Shown one piece after another: positions 26,365 to 37,561 of a stretch of DNA of 64,000 nt. The notes under the pieces were generated by a model. It was not told where the DNA came from, did not search any database, and was given only the letters and a program-made list of their open reading frames with translations. Position 1 is the first letter of the stretch. The number at the start of each line of letters is the position of its first letter. Origin of the DNA: Microbacterium trichothecenolyticum (lineage in GTDB: Bacteria > Actinomycetota > Actinomycetes > Actinomycetales > Microbacteriaceae); assembly GCF_000956465.1 (NCBI RefSeq), contig NZ_JYJA01000031.1:100944-164943 (forward strand), given 5' to 3'. A program made the position numbers and the translations under genes.

Positions 26365-27630
26365 TCAGCCTTCGCTGAGCGTGAGTTCGATCACGGGCAC
26401 GAGCACGTCCGGCCGGGCAACGGGGAGGTGTACCGTGAGCGTTCCCTCCGCCTCGCCCGCCGGTGTCATGTTGACGGCCTTCTGACCGGGATCCGCCGCC
26501 GACGTGCGAAGCCAGGAGCCGTCGTTGAGCAATCGCGCGTACGTGACATCACCGGCGAGACCGGGAAGGTGGACGAAACCCAGCGGCCACGACAGCAGGT
26601 GCAGGTAGAGCTTGTGGCCGCGACGGGTGTACACGCCCTCACGCGGCGGCTCGAATGCCGCATGACCGGCGCCGACGATCGCACCTCGGTGCAGCCGCAT
26701 CCACTCCCCGATATCCGACAGGGTGCGCTCGTCACGCGGGGCGATCGCGCCGCGCCCGTCCGGGCCGATGTTGAGCAGCATGTTGCCGTCCATCGACACC
26801 GAGTCGGCGAGCATCTGGACGAGGAGCGTCGCCGGCTTCTGCTCGGTGTTGTCGCGGTGATACCCCCACGAGCCGTTCATGGTCTGACAGGCCTCCCACA
26901 CCTGCGGCACGCCGTCGACCATCAGCGGCGCGGTGGGCTGGTACTGCTCGGGGGTGACGAAGTCCCCCGGGATGCCGAGCCGGTCGTTGACGAGCATCTC
27001 GGGCTGCAGTTCGCGGCACATCGCCAGCAGCGCCACGGCGTCCCAGTCCTCGGGGCCCTTGCCTGCCAGCCCGTCCATCGACTCGGGGTAGGTGAAGTCG
27101 AAGAAGAGATAGTCGATCTGTCCGTAGTCGGTCAGCAGCTCGCGCACCTGGGCGTGCAGGAACTCGCGGTAGCGCGCCATGTCGCGACCCTCGTTGAGGG
27201 CGGCGACGTCCTCGTCGGCCCGACGCGGGTGGTTCCAGTCGACCGTGAAGTCGGGGTGATGCCAGTCGATGAGCGAATGGTAGAGGCCCACCCTGAGCCC
27301 TTCGGCGCGGAGCGCATCGACATACTCCCGCACGAGGTCCCTGCCGCACGCCTCGACCGCGTTGAAGTCGCTGACCGCCGTGCCCCATAGCGCGAAGCCG
27401 TCGTGGTGCTTCGTCGTGAGCACCACGTAGCCCATGCCCGTCTCCTTCGCCCGCCGGGCGAGCGCCCGCGCGTCGAACAGGTCGGGGTCGAAGTTCTCGA
27501 AGTACGGGAGGTAGTCCTCGTCGGTGAGGAACTCGTAGTTCTGCACCCACTCGTGCCGTGCTGCACCGCTGTACAGGCCGAAGTGCACGAACATCCCGAA
27601 TCGCGCCTCGTCGAACCACTGCTGTCGCAT
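26365..27630 (-). CDS. Alpha-L-fucosidase, GH29 (copy 2)
   Basis: A 421-residue GH29 enzyme distinct from the copy at 17978-19321. Motifs are EARFGMFVHFGLYSG at the N-terminus, VVLTTKHHDGFALWGT near 70-84, YLFFDFTYPES with Asp178 as the likely nucleophile, and DGNMLLNIGPDGRG near 285. A C-terminal beta-rich domain covers the last 80 residues. No signal peptide, so cytoplasmic. It is a single-gene transcript with its own palindromic site (27677-27690) matching the one at the importer promoter. Having two divergent GH29 enzymes in one locus suggests activity on different linkages; this is inference. Confidence 0.9.
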   Translation of the reverse strand: MRQQWFDEARFGMFVHFGLYSGAARHEWVQNYEFLTDEDYLPYFENFDPDLFDARALARRAKETGMGYVVLTTKHHDGFALWGTAVSDFNAVEACGRDLVREYVDALRAEGLRVGLYHSLIDWHHPDFTVDWNHPRRADEDVAALNEGRDMARYREFLHAQVRELLTDYGQIDYLFFDFTYPESMDGLAGKGPEDWDAVALLAMCRELQPEMLVNDRLGIPGDFVTPEQYQPTAPLMVDGVPQVWEACQTMNGSWGYHRDNTEQKPATLLVQMLADSVSMDGNMLLNIGPDGRGAIAPRDERTLSDIGEWMRLHRGAIVGAGHAAFEPPREGVYTRRGHKLYLHLLSWPLGFVHLPGLAGDVTYARLLNDGSWLRTSAADPGQKAVNMTPAGEAEGTLTVHLPVARPDVLVPVIELTLSEG

Positions 27631-27676
27631 ACTCGCCCCACTCGCCTTCCGTCGCTGGTCGACTCCATCCTTCCAT

Positions 27677-27690
27677 AAACATCGGATGTC
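27677..27690. promoter_or_regulatory. Second copy of the ROK-operator-like palindrome
   Basis: AAACATCGGATGTC, matching the 25132-25144 palindrome AACATCGGATGTT except for the last base. It lies 47 bases upstream of the second fucosidase start, a normal operator position. Confidence 0.6.
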
Positions 27691-27723
27691 TCCTCATTCC
27701 GAGGCCTCAGTCGACCGCGAACG

Positions 27724-27762
27724 CCGAAGGCCCGGCCCCCTTGAGGGGAGCCGGGCCTTCGG
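27724..27762. terminator. Terminator of the ilv operon
   Basis: CCGAAGGCCCGGC pairs with GCCGGGCCTTCGG (13 bp), and CCCC/GGGG extends the stem inside around a TTGA loop. It lies 11 nt past the ilvC stop and also blocks readthrough toward the fucosidase gene. Confidence 0.85.
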
Positions 27763-27773
27763 TGAATCGTGGC

Positions 27774-28853
<1,080 letters not shown>

Positions 28854-29363
28854 TCAGCCGCGCAGCACGCGCTCGGTGATGCTCTTGCCGCCGCGGCCGA
28901 TGGCGACGAGGCCGGACTGCGCCAGCTCCTTGATGCCGAAGGGCTCGAGCGCGCGCAGGAACGCGTCGACCTTGCCCTTGTCGCCGGTGACCTCGACCAC
29001 GAGCGCGTCGGGCGCGTAGTCCACGATCTGGCCGCGGAAGAGGTTCACGACCTCGAGCACATTCGAACGGGTCTGGTTGTCGGCGCGCACCTTCACGAGC
29101 ATGTGCTCGCGCTGGACGGATGCTGCGGGGTCGAGCTCGACGATCTTGATGACGTTGATGAGCTTGTTGAGCTGCTTGGTGACCTGCTCGAGCGGAAGCT
29201 CGTCGACGTCCACGACCACCGTGATGCGCGAGAGCCCGGGCACCTCGGTGACGCCCACCGCGAGCGACTCGATGTTGAAGCCGCGCCGGGCGAACAGGCC
29301 CGCGACGCGCGTCAGCAGACCGGGCTTGTCCTCCACGAGGAGGCTCAGCACGTGACTCGTCAT
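28854..29363 (-). CDS. ilvN: Acetolactate synthase regulatory subunit
   Basis: A 169-residue small subunit that confers valine feedback on acetolactate synthase. The first 75 residues form an ACT domain (HVLSLLVEDKPGLLTRVAGL, then RRGFNIESLAVG), and the rest matches the C-terminal ALS_ss domain (VLEVVNLFRGQIVDYAPD). It starts 3 nt after the ilvB stop, so translation is likely coupled and subunit stoichiometry fixed by the operon. Confidence 0.96.
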   Translation of the reverse strand: MTSHVLSLLVEDKPGLLTRVAGLFARRGFNIESLAVGVTEVPGLSRITVVVDVDELPLEQVTKQLNKLINVIKIVELDPAASVQREHMLVKVRADNQTRSNVLEVVNLFRGQIVDYAPDALVVEVTGDKGKVDAFLRALEPFGIKELAQSGLVAIGRGGKSITERVLRG

Positions 29364-29366
29364 GTC

Positions 29367-31172
29367 TCAGTCCTCCTGCTCGTCGAAGGCGGGCGAGTGA
29401 TCCCGCGCGTACTGGACGAAGCTGTTGCTCACGCCCTGCGGCACCATCGGCCACACCATCGCGTCGGCGCTCACGACGAAGTCGATGACCACCGGGCGGC
29501 CGTTCGTCTCGAGCGCCGTCTGGATCGCGGCATCCACGTCCTCTTCCTTCTCGACGCGGATCGCGAGGCAGCCGTACGCCTCCGCCAGCTTCACGAAGTC
29601 GGGGATGCGCACCGTGCCGTGGCCGGTGTTGAGGTCGGTGTTCGAGTGACGACCGTCGTAGAACAGCGTCTGCCACTGGCGCACCATGCCCAGGGACGAG
29701 TTGTTGATGATCGCGACCTTGATCGGGATGTTGTTGATCGCGCAGGTGGCGAGCTCCTGGTTGGTCATCTGGAAGCAGCCGTCGCCGTCGATAGCCCACA
29801 CGACGCGATCGGGCTCGGCGACCTTGGCGCCCATCGCCGCAGGAACCGAGTAGCCCATCGTGCCGGCGCCGCCCGAGTTGAGCCACGCGTTCGGACGCTC
29901 GTACTTGATGAACTGCGCCGCCCACATCTGGTGCTGGCCCACGCCGGCGGCGTAGACGCCCTCGGGGCCGGTGAGCTCGCCGATGCGCTGAATCACGTAC
30001 TGCGGTGACATGTGGCCGTCGGTGGGCTGGGTGTAGCCGAGCGGGAACTCGTCGCGCAGCCCGTCGAGGAACGACCACCACTCGGTGATGTCGGGCGCGG
30101 TGCCGCCGCTGACCGCGCGGAACGCCACGTCGAGGTCGACGAGCACGTCCTTGAGGTCGCCCACGATCGGCACGTCGGCGGTGCGGATCTTCGAGATCTC
30201 GGCGGGATCGATGTCGACGTGCACGACCTTCGCGTGGGGCGCGAACAGGGCCGCCTTGCCGGTGACACGGTCGTCGAAGCGGGCCCCGAGGGCGACGATG
30301 AGGTCGGCCTCCTGCAGCGCGAGCACCGCCGGCACCGTGCCGTGCATGCCGGGCATGCCGAGGTGCTGCGGGTGTGAGTCCGGGAATGCACCGCGAGCCA
30401 TCAGCGTGGTCACGAGGGGCGCGCCCGTCGTCTCGGCGAGCGAACGGAGCTCCTCGGAGGCCCGGGCGCGGATCACGCCGCCGCCGACGTACAGCACCGG
30501 CTTCTTGGCGTCGGCGATCAGCTGAGCCGCTGCCTGGATCTGCTTGCCGTGCGCCTTCGTCACCGGCCGGTAGCCCGGGAGGTCGATGTTCGGCGGCCAG
30601 ACGAACGGCGCCTCGGCCTGCTGGGCGTCCTTCGTGATGTCCACGAGCACGGGACCGGGACGACCGGTCGCGGCGATCTCGAACGCGGCCGCGATGGCAC
30701 CCGGGATGTCTTCCGCGCGCTTCACCAGGAACGAGTGCTTGGTGATCGGCATCGTGATGCCGACGATGTCGGCCTCCTGGAAGGCATCCGTTCCCATGAG
30801 GGTGGAGAAGACCTGGCCGGTGATGCAGACGATCGGCACGGAGTCCATGTACGCGTCGGCGATCGCGGTGACGAGGTTCGTCGCGCCGGGGCCCGACGTC
30901 GCGATCGCGACGCCGACACGACCCGATGCGGCGGCATAGCCTTCGGCCGCGTGGCCGGCGCCCTGCTCGTGGCGGACGAGGATGTGACGCACGGACTCGT
31001 CGTCCATGAGCGGGTCGTAGACGGGCATGATCGCGCCGCCCGGGAGACCGAAGACGTCGGTCACCCCGAGCAGATCGAGAGAACGGACGACCGCTTCCGC
31101 GCCCGTGAGCACGGGCGTCGAGGCGGTGCGGGCTGGCGGCCGGGGAACGGCCGCGGCGGTGTCGGCTGACAT
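29367..31172 (-). CDS. ilvB: Acetolactate synthase catalytic subunit
   Basis: Thiamine-diphosphate enzyme condensing two pyruvates, or pyruvate with 2-oxobutyrate. 601 residues. Residues 1-25 are Ala/Thr/Pro-rich; catalytic Glu lies in [18 protein letters not shown] near 70. The ThDP/Mg motif is [19 protein letters not shown] near 460, ending in IINN. The start MSADTAAAV has AGAGGA 7 nt upstream; the in-frame Met 51 bases earlier overlaps ilvD and lacks a site. Forms the holoenzyme with IlvN, encoded next. The 47-nt gap from ilvD leaves no room for a leader-peptide attenuator. Confidence 0.97.
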   Translation of the reverse strand: MSADTAAAVPRPPARTASTPVLTGAEAVVRSLDLLGVTDVFGLPGGAIMPVYDPLMDDESVRHILVRHEQGAGHAAEGYAAASGRVGVAIATSGPGATNLVTAIADAYMDSVPIVCITGQVFSTLMGTDAFQEADIVGITMPITKHSFLVKRAEDIPGAIAAAFEIAATGRPGPVLVDITKDAQQAEAPFVWPPNIDLPGYRPVTKAHGKQIQAAAQLIADAKKPVLYVGGGVIRARASEELRSLAETTGAPLVTTLMARGAFPDSHPQHLGMPGMHGTVPAVLALQEADLIVALGARFDDRVTGKAALFAPHAKVVHVDIDPAEISKIRTADVPIVGDLKDVLVDLDVAFRAVSGGTAPDITEWWSFLDGLRDEFPLGYTQPTDGHMSPQYVIQRIGELTGPEGVYAAGVGQHQMWAAQFIKYERPNAWLNSGGAGTMGYSVPAAMGAKVAEPDRVVWAIDGDGCFQMTNQELATCAINNIPIKVAIINNSSLGMVRQWQTLFYDGRHSNTDLNTGHGTVRIPDFVKLAEAYGCLAIRVEKEEDVDAAIQTALETNGRPVVIDFVVSADAMVWPMVPQGVSNSFVQYARDHSPAFDEQED

Positions 31173-31219
31173 GGTGATTTCCTCTGAAATGGGTCGGAGG
31201 CGGATGTCGGAAGCCAGGC

Positions 31220-32938
31220 TCAACCGGTGGTCGCGCCCTCCGCAGCGGAGCGCACGAGTCGGGAGTACTTGGCAAGGACGCCACGGGTATAGCGCGGGGG
31301 AAGCGGCTCCCAGCCAGAGCGGCGGGAGTCAAGCTCAGCCTCGTCGACGAGTAGGTCGAGAGTGCGAGCCGCGATATCGACCCGTATCAGATCACCATCG
31401 CGCACGAAGGCGATGGGACCTGCGTCCACCGCTTCGGGTGCTATGTGGCCGATGCACAGGCCGGTTGTGCCGCCTGAGAATCTGCCGTCCGTCAAGAGTA
31501 GTACATCTTTTCCGAGCCCAGCGCCCTTGATGGCCGCGGTGATCGCGAGCATCTCTCGCATGCCCGGGCCGCCCTTGGGACCTTCGTAGCGGATCACGAC
31601 GACGTCCCCGGCGGCGATCTCGCCGGCCTCGAGGGCGTCCATCGCGGCGCGCTCGCGCTCGAACACGCGCGCAGGTCCTTCGAACACGTCGGCGTCGAAG
31701 CCGGCGGACTTCACGACGGCACCCTCGGGGGCGATGGACCCGTGCAGGATCGTGATGCCGCCCTTGGCGTGGATCGGGTCGTCGAAGGAGTGGATGACCG
31801 TGCCGTCGACGGGGTCGGGGTTCAGGTCCGCGAGATTCTCGGCCAGCGTCTTGCCGGTGACGGTGAGCGCGTCGCCGTGGAGCAGGCCCTCGTCGAGCAT
31901 CGCCTTCATGATCACCGGGATGCCGCCGTGGCGGTCGACGTCGTTCATGACGTACTTGCCGAACGGCTTCATGTCGGCCACGTGCGGCACCTTGTCGCCG
32001 ATGCGGTTGAAGTCGTGCAGGCTCAGGTCGACATCGGCCTCGCGGGCGATCGCGAGCAGGTGCAGCACGACATTGGTCGAGCCGCCCAGAGCCATCGCCA
32101 GCGCGATCGCATTCTCGAACGCCTCCTTGGTGAGGATGTCGCGTGTCGTGATGCCCTGGCGGAGGAGGTTCACGACCGCCTCGCCTGAGCGGTGCGCGAA
32201 GTAGTCGCGGCGGCGGTCGGCCGACGGCGGCGCGGCCGAGCCGGGGAGGCTGAGGCCGAGCGCCTCGGCGACGGAGGCCATCGTGTTGGCGGTGTACATG
32301 CCGCCGCACGCACCCTCGCCCGGGGCGATCGCGCACTCGATGCGCTTGAGGTCGGCCTCGCTCATCTTGCCCGCGAGGCACGCGCCCACGGCCTCGAACG
32401 AGTCGATGATGGTGACGTCCTTCTCGGTGCCGTCAGAGAGCTTGACCCAGCCCGGCGCGATCGAGCCGGCGTAGAGGAAGACGCTCGAGAGGTCGAGGCG
32501 CGCCGATGCCATGAGCATGCCGGGGATCGACTTGTCGCAGCCGGCGAGCAGCACCGAGCCGTCCAGGCGCTCGGCCATGATGACGGTCTCCACGGAGTCG
32601 GCGATGACTTCGCGGGAGACGAGCGAGAAGTGCATGCCCTCGTGGCCCATCGAGATGCCGTCCGAGACGGAGATGGTGCCGAACTGCAGCGGATAGCCGC
32701 CGCCCGCGTGCACGCCCTCCTTGGCGCCCTGCGCGAGCCGGTCGAGGCTCAGGTTGCAGGGGGTGATCTCGTTCCAGCTCGAGGCGATGCCGATCTGCGG
32801 CTTGTCCCAGTCCGCGTCGCCCATGCCGACCGCGCGGAGCATGCCGCGGGAGGTCGTTGCTTCGATGCCGTCGGTGACGACGCGACTGCGGGGCTTGATG
32901 TCGATGGAGTTGTCAGCGGGCGAATCGGGCTGGGCCAT
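31220..32938 (-). CDS. ilvD: Dihydroxy-acid dehydratase
   Basis: Iron-sulfur enzyme producing 2-ketoisovalerate and 2-keto-3-methylvalerate. 572 residues. The cluster cysteines are visible in [12 protein letters not shown] (~57), [15 protein letters not shown] (~130) and [14 protein letters not shown] (~200); [20 protein letters not shown] near 490 is the C-terminal signature. First gene of the ilv operon. No Shine-Dalgarno precedes the ATG; instead TACACT ends exactly 6 nt before it, implying a leaderless mRNA. Confidence 0.97.
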   Translation of the reverse strand: MAQPDSPADNSIDIKPRSRVVTDGIEATTSRGMLRAVGMGDADWDKPQIGIASSWNEITPCNLSLDRLAQGAKEGVHAGGGYPLQFGTISVSDGISMGHEGMHFSLVSREVIADSVETVIMAERLDGSVLLAGCDKSIPGMLMASARLDLSSVFLYAGSIAPGWVKLSDGTEKDVTIIDSFEAVGACLAGKMSEADLKRIECAIAPGEGACGGMYTANTMASVAEALGLSLPGSAAPPSADRRRDYFAHRSGEAVVNLLRQGITTRDILTKEAFENAIALAMALGGSTNVVLHLLAIAREADVDLSLHDFNRIGDKVPHVADMKPFGKYVMNDVDRHGGIPVIMKAMLDEGLLHGDALTVTGKTLAENLADLNPDPVDGTVIHSFDDPIHAKGGITILHGSIAPEGAVVKSAGFDADVFEGPARVFERERAAMDALEAGEIAAGDVVVIRYEGPKGGPGMREMLAITAAIKGAGLGKDVLLLTDGRFSGGTTGLCIGHIAPEAVDAGPIAFVRDGDLIRVDIAARTLDLLVDEAELDSRRSGWEPLPPRYTRGVLAKYSRLVRSAAEGATTG

Positions 32939-32944
32939 TGACTC

Positions 32945-32950
32945 AGTGTA
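32945..32950 (-). promoter_or_regulatory. -10 element of leaderless ilvD
   Basis: TACACT on the minus strand followed by GAGTCA and ATG, placing transcription start on the first base of the ilv operon's first codon. The -35 region is weak. Confidence 0.6.
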
Positions 32951-33000
32951 TTCCCGTGACAGGAGCCGCCAGCTCCCAGTGACGCACCCGCGACGGCGAT

Positions 33001-33792
33001 CTACGCGCGACGCCGCGACCGAGCCTCCGCGAGCTGCTGCAGAAGCACTGCGAGTGCCGCGATGTCGGCGACCCGCACGGTGGCGGAGGTGGGCCCCTCC
33101 CCCACGCGAACGCCGAGGTCATCCTCTCCGAGGCTGGCCAGCGCGTCTTCGTCGGTGACGTCGTCGCCGGCGAACAGCACGGCGGTGGCGCCGACGCGCT
33201 CGCGCAGCTCGGCGATCGCCGAGTCCTTGCCCTCGTGCCGGAAGGCGAACTCGACGATGTTGTGGCCGGTGCGCCGGCGCCAGTGGGGCGCCTCGCCGGC
33301 GACGATCGCGTCGACGCGGCGATTCGCCTCCTCCGCCGCCTCGGCGGTCGCACGGCGTGTGTGCACGCCGAACCCGAAGGTCTTCGGTTCGATCCAGACT
33401 CCGTCGAGGTGTGCCGTCGCGTCTTCGGCGCGGCCTCGCAGCGTGTCGCGCAGCGCGACATCCGTCTCGTCCTCGCCGTGACTCACGATTCCTTCGCCCG
33501 GGATCCAGAACTCGGCCCCGTGCGATCCCGCCAGCAGCACCCGCGACGTGTCGTCGTGCTCGGCGATCACGCGAAGATCCACGAGGCTGCGCCCCGACAC
33601 GAACGCGACGATGGTGTCCGGCGTCGCGACCAGCGCGTCGACGGCCTCGCGCGCGGCGGGCAGCATCCGTGCATCCATCGGCTCGTCCTCGAGCGGTGAC
33701 AGTGTGCCGTCGAAATCGAGGGCGACGAGGAGACGATCGGATGCTGCGAGCTTGTCGATCGCCTCGCCTTCAGCGAGCGGGGCGTCGGTCAT
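33001..33792 (-). CDS. otsB: Trehalose-6-phosphate phosphatase
   Basis: HAD-family phosphatase that converts trehalose 6-phosphate to trehalose. 263 residues. Motif I is [11 protein letters not shown] near 29 (nucleophile Asp), motif II is in [12 protein letters not shown], and motif III/IV is [13 protein letters not shown] near 215. Its ATG overlaps the otsA stop by 4 nt (ATGA), so the two enzymes are made together. The last residues are Arg-rich and variable. Confidence 0.94.
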   Translation of the reverse strand: MTDAPLAEGEAIDKLAASDRLLVALDFDGTLSPLEDEPMDARMLPAAREAVDALVATPDTIVAFVSGRSLVDLRVIAEHDDTSRVLLAGSHGAEFWIPGEGIVSHGEDETDVALRDTLRGRAEDATAHLDGVWIEPKTFGFGVHTRRATAEAAEEANRRVDAIVAGEAPHWRRRTGHNIVEFAFRHEGKDSAIAELRERVGATAVLFAGDDVTDEDALASLGEDDLGVRVGEGPTSATVRVADIAALAVLLQQLAEARSRRRA

Positions 33793-35255
33793 GCGCCGGC
33801 CCCCGCGGCTTTGTTGAGCGCGGGGAACCTGTTGCGCTCGCGCGCCCCGTCGAGTGCGTCGAGGAACGACTGCGACCATCGCGCGACGTCGTTCTCGAGC
33901 ACCTTCCTCCGCAACGCCCGCATGCGACGGCCCTGCTCGGCCGGAGGCATCTCGATGGCTCGCATGATGGCGTCCTTCATGCCGTCGATGTCGTGTGGAT
34001 TGATCCGCACCGCGCTCGAGAGCTCGTCGGCGGCGCCGGCGAACTCGCTCAGCACGAGCACACCCCGGTTGTCGATGCGCGCGGCGACGTACTCCTTCGC
34101 CACGAGGTTCATTCCGTCGCGGAGGGCGGTGACCAGCATGACGTCGGCAGCCATGAACAGCGCCACCATCTCCTCCCGCGGATACGCCTGGTGGAGGTAC
34201 CGGATCGCCGTGTGGCCCATCGTGTCGTGGTCGCCGTTGATGCGACCCACGGTGAGTTCGATCTCATCCCGCAGCTGCATGTAGGCCGCCACCCGCTCCC
34301 GGCTGGGACTCGCGACCTGCACGAGCGTCACATCCTCGACCGTGATGCGACCGTCCTCCAGCAGCTCGCCGAACGCCTTCATGCGGTGACGGATGCCCTT
34401 GGTGTAATCCAACCGGTCGACGCCGAGCAGGATCTTCTTCGGATTCCCGAGGCTCTCCCGGATCTCCTTCGCGCGCGCCTTCACGTCGTCGCGCTGAGCG
34501 AGCTCCACGTACGACGAGGCATCGATCGAGATGGGGAAGGCCTTCGCCAGCGCGCGGCGGGTGGTGCCGTCGGGATTGGGGACGGTGATGCCGGACGCTT
34601 TCGTCTCGTAGCGGAACTGCCGTCGCACCGCGCGGGCGAAGTTGCCGGCATCCGCCACCCGCTGGAAGCCGATGACGTCCGCGCCCAGCAGCCCTTCGAG
34701 CACTTGCCTGCGCCACGGCAACTGCGAATAGAGGCCGTATGCGGGGAAAGGAATGTGGTGGAAGTAGCCGATCGTCAGGTCGGGGCGCGCCTCGCGGAGC
34801 ATCTGCGGGACGAGCTGGAGCTGATAGTCCTGCACCCACACCGTCGCGCCCTCGGCAGCCACAGCGGCGGCCGATTCGGCGAAGCGCCGGTTCACCTTCA
34901 CGTACGAGTCCCACCACACCCGGCGGTACCGGGGCTCGGCGATGACGTCGTGGTAGAGCGGCCAGAAGGTGTCGTTCGACATCCCCTCGTAGTACAGCTC
35001 GACGTCTTCGGCGCTGAGCGCCACGGGCACCAGGTACGTGCCCTCGAACTCGAACGGATCGACCTCGATGTCGGCCTGCCCCGGCCAGCCGACCCAGGCG
35101 CCGTCGGTGCGGCGCATCATCGGCTCGAGTGCGGTCACGAGGCCGCCGGGCGAGCGCCGCCAGCCCGGCTCGCCGTCCCCGTCCACGACGCGGTCGACGG
35201 GCAGACGGTTGGCGACGACGACGAGTTCGGCGGTGTGGGCGGCGGGCTCTGTCAC
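33789..35255 (-). CDS. otsA: Trehalose-6-phosphate synthase (GT20)
   Basis: Transfers glucose from a nucleotide sugar to glucose 6-phosphate, for osmoprotection or carbon storage. 488 residues. Family signatures: VVANRLPVDRVV at the N-terminus, WVQDYQLQLVPQMLRE near 140, HHIPFPAYGLYSQLPWR, LGVDRLDYTKGIRHR near 275 and ALRDGMNLVAKEYVA near 380. The GTG start has AGGAG 7 nt upstream. Divergent from a small membrane-protein gene across a region with an inverted repeat. Confidence 0.95.
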   Translation of the reverse strand: MTEPAAHTAELVVVANRLPVDRVVDGDGEPGWRRSPGGLVTALEPMMRRTDGAWVGWPGQADIEVDPFEFEGTYLVPVALSAEDVELYYEGMSNDTFWPLYHDVIAEPRYRRVWWDSYVKVNRRFAESAAAVAAEGATVWVQDYQLQLVPQMLREARPDLTIGYFHHIPFPAYGLYSQLPWRRQVLEGLLGADVIGFQRVADAGNFARAVRRQFRYETKASGITVPNPDGTTRRALAKAFPISIDASSYVELAQRDDVKARAKEIRESLGNPKKILLGVDRLDYTKGIRHRMKAFGELLEDGRITVEDVTLVQVASPSRERVAAYMQLRDEIELTVGRINGDHDTMGHTAIRYLHQAYPREEMVALFMAADVMLVTALRDGMNLVAKEYVAARIDNRGVLVLSEFAGAADELSSAVRINPHDIDGMKDAIMRAIEMPPAEQGRRMRALRRKVLENDVARWSQSFLDALDGARERNRFPALNKAAGAGA

Positions 35256-35322
35256 GCGGTCTCCTGACGGTTTCGTGGACTCGGCACGCCCAGGCTACAG
35301 CGCGCTGGCGCGGGCCCGGGTC

Positions 35323-35355
35323 CCCTTGACTCGCCGGGCGGGCCCATGTCAAGGG
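35323..35355. promoter_or_regulatory. Inverted repeat between otsA and the small membrane-protein gene
   Basis: CCCTTGAC and GTCAAGGG, perfect 8-bp arms around a 17-nt GC-rich centre, between divergent genes. It could be an operator; one arm contains TTGAC, so it may instead include a -35 box. Confidence 0.4.
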
Positions 35356-35378
35356 CGCGGCGCACGCGCACGCCGCGC

Positions 35379-35384
35379 TAACGT
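35379..35384 (+). promoter_or_regulatory. -10 element of the leaderless 84-residue gene
   Basis: TAACGT then 6 nt (GGCCCC) then ATG; no Shine-Dalgarno. Confidence 0.5.
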
Positions 35385-35390
35385 GGCCCC

Positions 35391-35645
35391 ATGCGCAAGT
35401 ACCTCTTCGGCACCGGCATCCTCACTGCCATCACCGGCGGGCTGACGTTGTTGAGGGGCCTCCGCGAGAACGAGCCCTTCACGTGGCGCATGGCGCTCGC
35501 CTGGCTCAGCTGGGGCATCTCCATCGCGCTCGCGATCGGCGCGATCGTCGACGTCCGCCGCGCCTCGCGCGGCGAGCTCATCGCGAACGACTCACCCGTC
35601 CACGGGCGGGAGAAGAAGCTCCTCAAGCGCCGCATCCAGCCCTGA
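35391..35645 (+). CDS. Small two-helix membrane protein, unknown function
   Basis: An 84-residue protein. Two likely membrane helices: YLFGTGILTAITGGLTLL at the N-terminus and MALAWLSWGISIALAIGAIV near 35-54, then a basic cytoplasmic tail ending KKLLKRRIQP. No recognised domain. It appears to be a single-gene, leaderless transcript ending at a strong hairpin. Nothing in the sequence links it to trehalose synthesis beyond being divergent from otsA. Confidence 0.75.
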   Translation: MRKYLFGTGILTAITGGLTLLRGLRENEPFTWRMALAWLSWGISIALAIGAIVDVRRASRGELIANDSPVHGREKKLLKRRIQP

Positions 35646-35660
35646 TCCCCGCCCGCGGGC

Positions 35661-35720
35661 GATCGCGAAAGGGTGCATCCCAGCCCCGACCAGCGTGACG
35701 GGATGCACCCTCTCGCGATT
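35661..35720. terminator. Bidirectional terminator
   Basis: GGGTGCATCCC (35671-35681) pairs perfectly with GGGATGCACCC (35700-35710), and ATCGCGA/TCGCGAT extends the stem outward past two partly paired bases. Lies between the convergent 84-residue gene and the thiolase gene. Confidence 0.8.
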
Positions 35721-35725
35721 CCTGC

Positions 35726-36906
35726 TCAGCGTGTGAGGATGAGCGCGTCGCCCTGCCCTCCGCCCCCGCACAGCGCCACTGCCGCCGTGCCACCGCCTCG
35801 CCGGACGAGCTCATGCACCGCGTGGACGACCAGGCGGTTGCCGGATGCTCCGATCGGGTGTCCGATCGCGATACCGCCGCCGTGCGGGTTGACGACGTCG
35901 TCCGAGAGGCCGAGCTCGGCCTGCGAACGCACGACCACGGCGCCGAACGCCTCGTTGATCTCGACGATGTCGAGATCGCTCGCGGCGATGCCCTGCTTGG
36001 CCAGCGCCTTCTCGATCGCCCGAGCGGGCTGCGAGTGCAGCGAATTGTCGGGGCCGGCGACCTGGCCCGACGCACCGACGACCGCGAGCACGTTCCAGCC
36101 GTTCTCGTCGGCATGCGAGCGCGTCGTCAGCACGACCGCGGACGCGCCGTCCGAGATCTGCGACGAGTTGCCCGCCGTGATCGACCCGCTCGACGCGAAG
36201 GCCGGACGCAGGCCCGCGAGGGTCTCGACGGTGGTCTCGGGGCGCACGCCCTCGTCCTTCGTCACGACGACGGGATCGCCCTTGCGCTGAGGGATCTCGA
36301 CCGGCACGATCTCGGCGTCGAAGAGCCCCTGGGCCTGCGCGGCGGCCGCGCGCTGATGCGACCTCGCGGCGACGGCATCCTGAGCTTGCCTCGTCACCTC
36401 GAGCCGCTCGTTGTGTCGTTCGGTCGATGCGCCCATGCTCTCGCGGTCGTAGGCATCGGTGAGCCCGTCGAACGCCATGTGGTCGAGCACCTCGATCGAG
36501 CCGTAGGCCCAGCCGTCACGCGAGCCCATGAGCAGGTGCGGGGCGCGGGTCATCGACTCCATGCCGGCGGCGACCACGACGGTCGCGTCTCCCACCGCGA
36601 GCATGCGTGCCCCGTCGATGATGGCCGTGAGGCCGGAGAGGCACACCTTGTTGACCGAGCTGGAGTGGACGTCCCACCCGATGCCGGCGCCCACCGCCGC
36701 CTGACGCGCGGGGTTCTGCCCGCTTCCGGCCGCGAGCACCTGGCCGACGAGGACAGCATCGACAGCATCGGCGGGGATGCCGCCCCTTTCGAGAGCGCCC
36801 TTGATCGCGGCGCTGCCCAGTTGCACCGCCGTGAGCGGAGCCAGCTGGCCCTTCAGTCGCCCCTGCGGCGTGCGCGCAGCGGCGACGATGACGACGTCGT
36901 CGTGGT

Positions 36907-36910
<4 letters not shown>
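35726..36910 (-). CDS. Acetyl-CoA C-acetyltransferase (thiolase)
   Basis: A 394-residue biosynthetic/degradative-type thiolase. The acyl-accepting cysteine is in [13 protein letters not shown] near 90, the C-terminal catalytic His in [16 protein letters not shown] near 350, and the second Cys in [12 protein letters not shown] near 382. With the upstream CoA-transferase it would turn acetoacetate into two acetyl-CoA: acetoacetate is activated by scoAB and cleaved here. A 3-oxoadipyl-CoA thiolase is the main alternative, since scoAB-like and IclR genes also occur in pca clusters, but the nearby 3-hydroxybutyrate dehydrogenase favours ketone-body use. Its ATG overlaps scoB by 4 nt. Confidence 0.88.
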
Positions 36911-37560
<650 letters not shown>

Positions 37561-37561
37561 G

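Noticed and set aside
31173..33000. A leader-peptide attenuator ahead of ilvB or ilvD
   Set aside because: The gap before ilvB is 47 nt, and ilvD appears leaderless with its -10 box 6 nt from the ATG, so there is no room.
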